64,000 nt of DNA from Sesamum alatum (Eukaryota; Streptophyta; Magnoliopsida; Lamiales; Pedaliaceae): contig JACGWO010000003.1 in the NCBI GenBank assembly GCA_034509735.1, positions 15,004,001 to 15,068,000 of the forward strand, read 5' to 3'. A program made the translations under genes and the position numbers. Below the pieces are notes generated by a model. That model was not told where the DNA came from and searched no databases. It was given only the letters and a program-made list of their open reading frames with translations. Within the stretch, counting starts at the first letter, position 1. Each line of letters starts with the position of its first letter. Positions 63,154 to 64,000 of this stretch are shown in pieces.

Positions 63154-64000
63154 ATGTCTAAGAATCCACCAAACACATCACTAAGAGGCTCATTAAAAGG
63201 GAACCAATTACACGAATTGATTGCGAAATCTTAAGATGGTCTTAGATTTTCAGAACCTTAACTCACATACCGGAATGAGGACGTTCCTCAGCCCTTGCCG
63301 GAGGGGTCGACAACTAAGGCAATGCTTGGCGTTCAAAAGTTGAAGGATGACCACCTGCAAGTAGGATATAATGATGTTGGCTCAAACTATGCTTCGTTTG
63401 CATCATGGCTATATGGTCTTGGACCAGCATGTGGGGTAAAATGCAACGAAGGCATGTTTGGAGCTAAGATGACGGAAGGGATGTCGGTACAAAGAACATG
63501 GAGTGATGATGCAATCCCTAGTGGAGAAGCTCAAAAGACCTCCACGTCAGTCTTAGAGACGTACATTGACATGATCCTTCAGTCTCTTCCTTCCTCCTAC
63601 GAACCATTAATTATCAACATGAACGAGCTTAGAAAAGATCTTCATAGGTTGGTAGTTATGTTGGCCTAGTACGAGGCAACGATTGCAAAATCTGCGCCGT
63701 CGGTACTAGTAGGAGAGGCTTCAACCTCCATAGCGAAAGGCAAGGGTGCCAGACGCCAAAAGAGGAAGAAGGTAAGGTGACATCAACTATTAAGCACTTC
63801 AAGTGTTGTTCCTTTACAACACAAGGTGGAGGTAAAGGAAAGAGTAAAAGGTTCAAGCAGTCAAGTTCATAGATTCTAAGAACGTAAGCATTCACTGTCG
63901 TAAATAGGGCCATTGAAAAAGGGAGTATCCTAAACCTCTCTCCAATGTAGGTAAAATTTGATATTGAGTATTGACATGATCACTTTATTTGGTATTTGAT
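63154..64000 (+). pseudogene. gag of the second D element (broken, runs off the window)
   Basis: Start ATGTCTAAGAATCCACC. The beginning matches other gags in DNA (GGAACCAATTACACGAATTG against the GTNYNDW region), but small indels put it out of frame and TAA follows. An open run at 63295-63669 encodes the capsid middle (GAKMTEGMSVQ, ETYIDMILQSLPSSYEP). A TAG replaces Gln before YEA. The zinc-knuckle trace near 63890-63930 has lost Cys and Trp residues. It shares many lesions with 53602-54300. It cannot produce Gag, although its LTR and primer-binding site are intact. Confidence 0.87.

Overview
The window is a block of nested Ty1/copia LTR retrotransposons from a flowering-plant genome, broken by two 500-base runs of N (938-1437 and 20430-20929). 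The evidence for a plant is the primer-binding sites complementary to initiator tRNA-Met (TGGTATCAGAGC), 2-2.25 kb LTRs with 5'-TG...CA-3' ends and 5-bp target duplications, a copia domain order (gag, CCHC, protease, integrase, RT, RNase H), and one decayed plant-type LINE. I found no host gene, rRNA or tRNA gene, and no CRISPR array.

Three related families can be separated by their LTRs; the letters are mine. All three LTRs begin TGTTAGAATAGGTGACCA. A-LTRs are 2.19-2.25 kb and end CTTGTCCTTCA. B-LTRs are about 1.98 kb and end CGATCCACATAATCTTTCA or similar. The D-LTR is 2.2 kb and ends TTTCTTTCA. Each element has an unusually long (1.4-2.3 kb) untranslated leader between the primer-binding site and gag.

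Layout. 1-937: plus-strand leader of a B-like copy. 1438-4015: minus-strand A-LTR holding a solo B-LTR (1559-3540, target duplication ATCCA). 4016-17434: minus-strand B element (decayed gag-pol, leader, 5' LTR), interrupted at 8516-15044 by an internally deleted A element (target duplication CTCTG). 17435-17879: A-LTR remnant. 17880-20429: LINE relic. 20930-25587: truncated plus-strand A element cut by a minus-strand B-LTR fragment, then a second A leader. 25588-33172: minus-strand A element with 3' LTR, pol, gag and leader. 33173-52478: plus-strand A element carrying a solo A-LTR in its leader (35743-37282, target duplication CAATA), a triplicated RT segment, a duplicated B pol tail, a nearly intact B element (42643-46697) and a B-LTR with its 3' half duplicated. 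52479-58652: decayed D element, A-LTR and B-LTR. 58653-64000: D element with complete 5' LTR, primer-binding site, leader and a broken gag running off the window.

The best coding copy is the B element at 42643-46697. It keeps gag, CCHC, protease DTG, integrase HHCC and DD35E, RT YVDD and the RNase H acidic residues; two extra A bases in homopolymers split it into two reading frames. Beyond ordinary nesting, the most interesting signal is a set of hairpins at the same places in the LTRs and leaders of all three families. Their loops are kept while the paired arms change together: one in U5, one or two in U3, and a twin pair in the leader sharing a self-complementary loop (CACGAGTCGTG). They look like selected RNA or DNA structures, possibly for packaging, dimerisation or 3'-end formation; the function is my inference.
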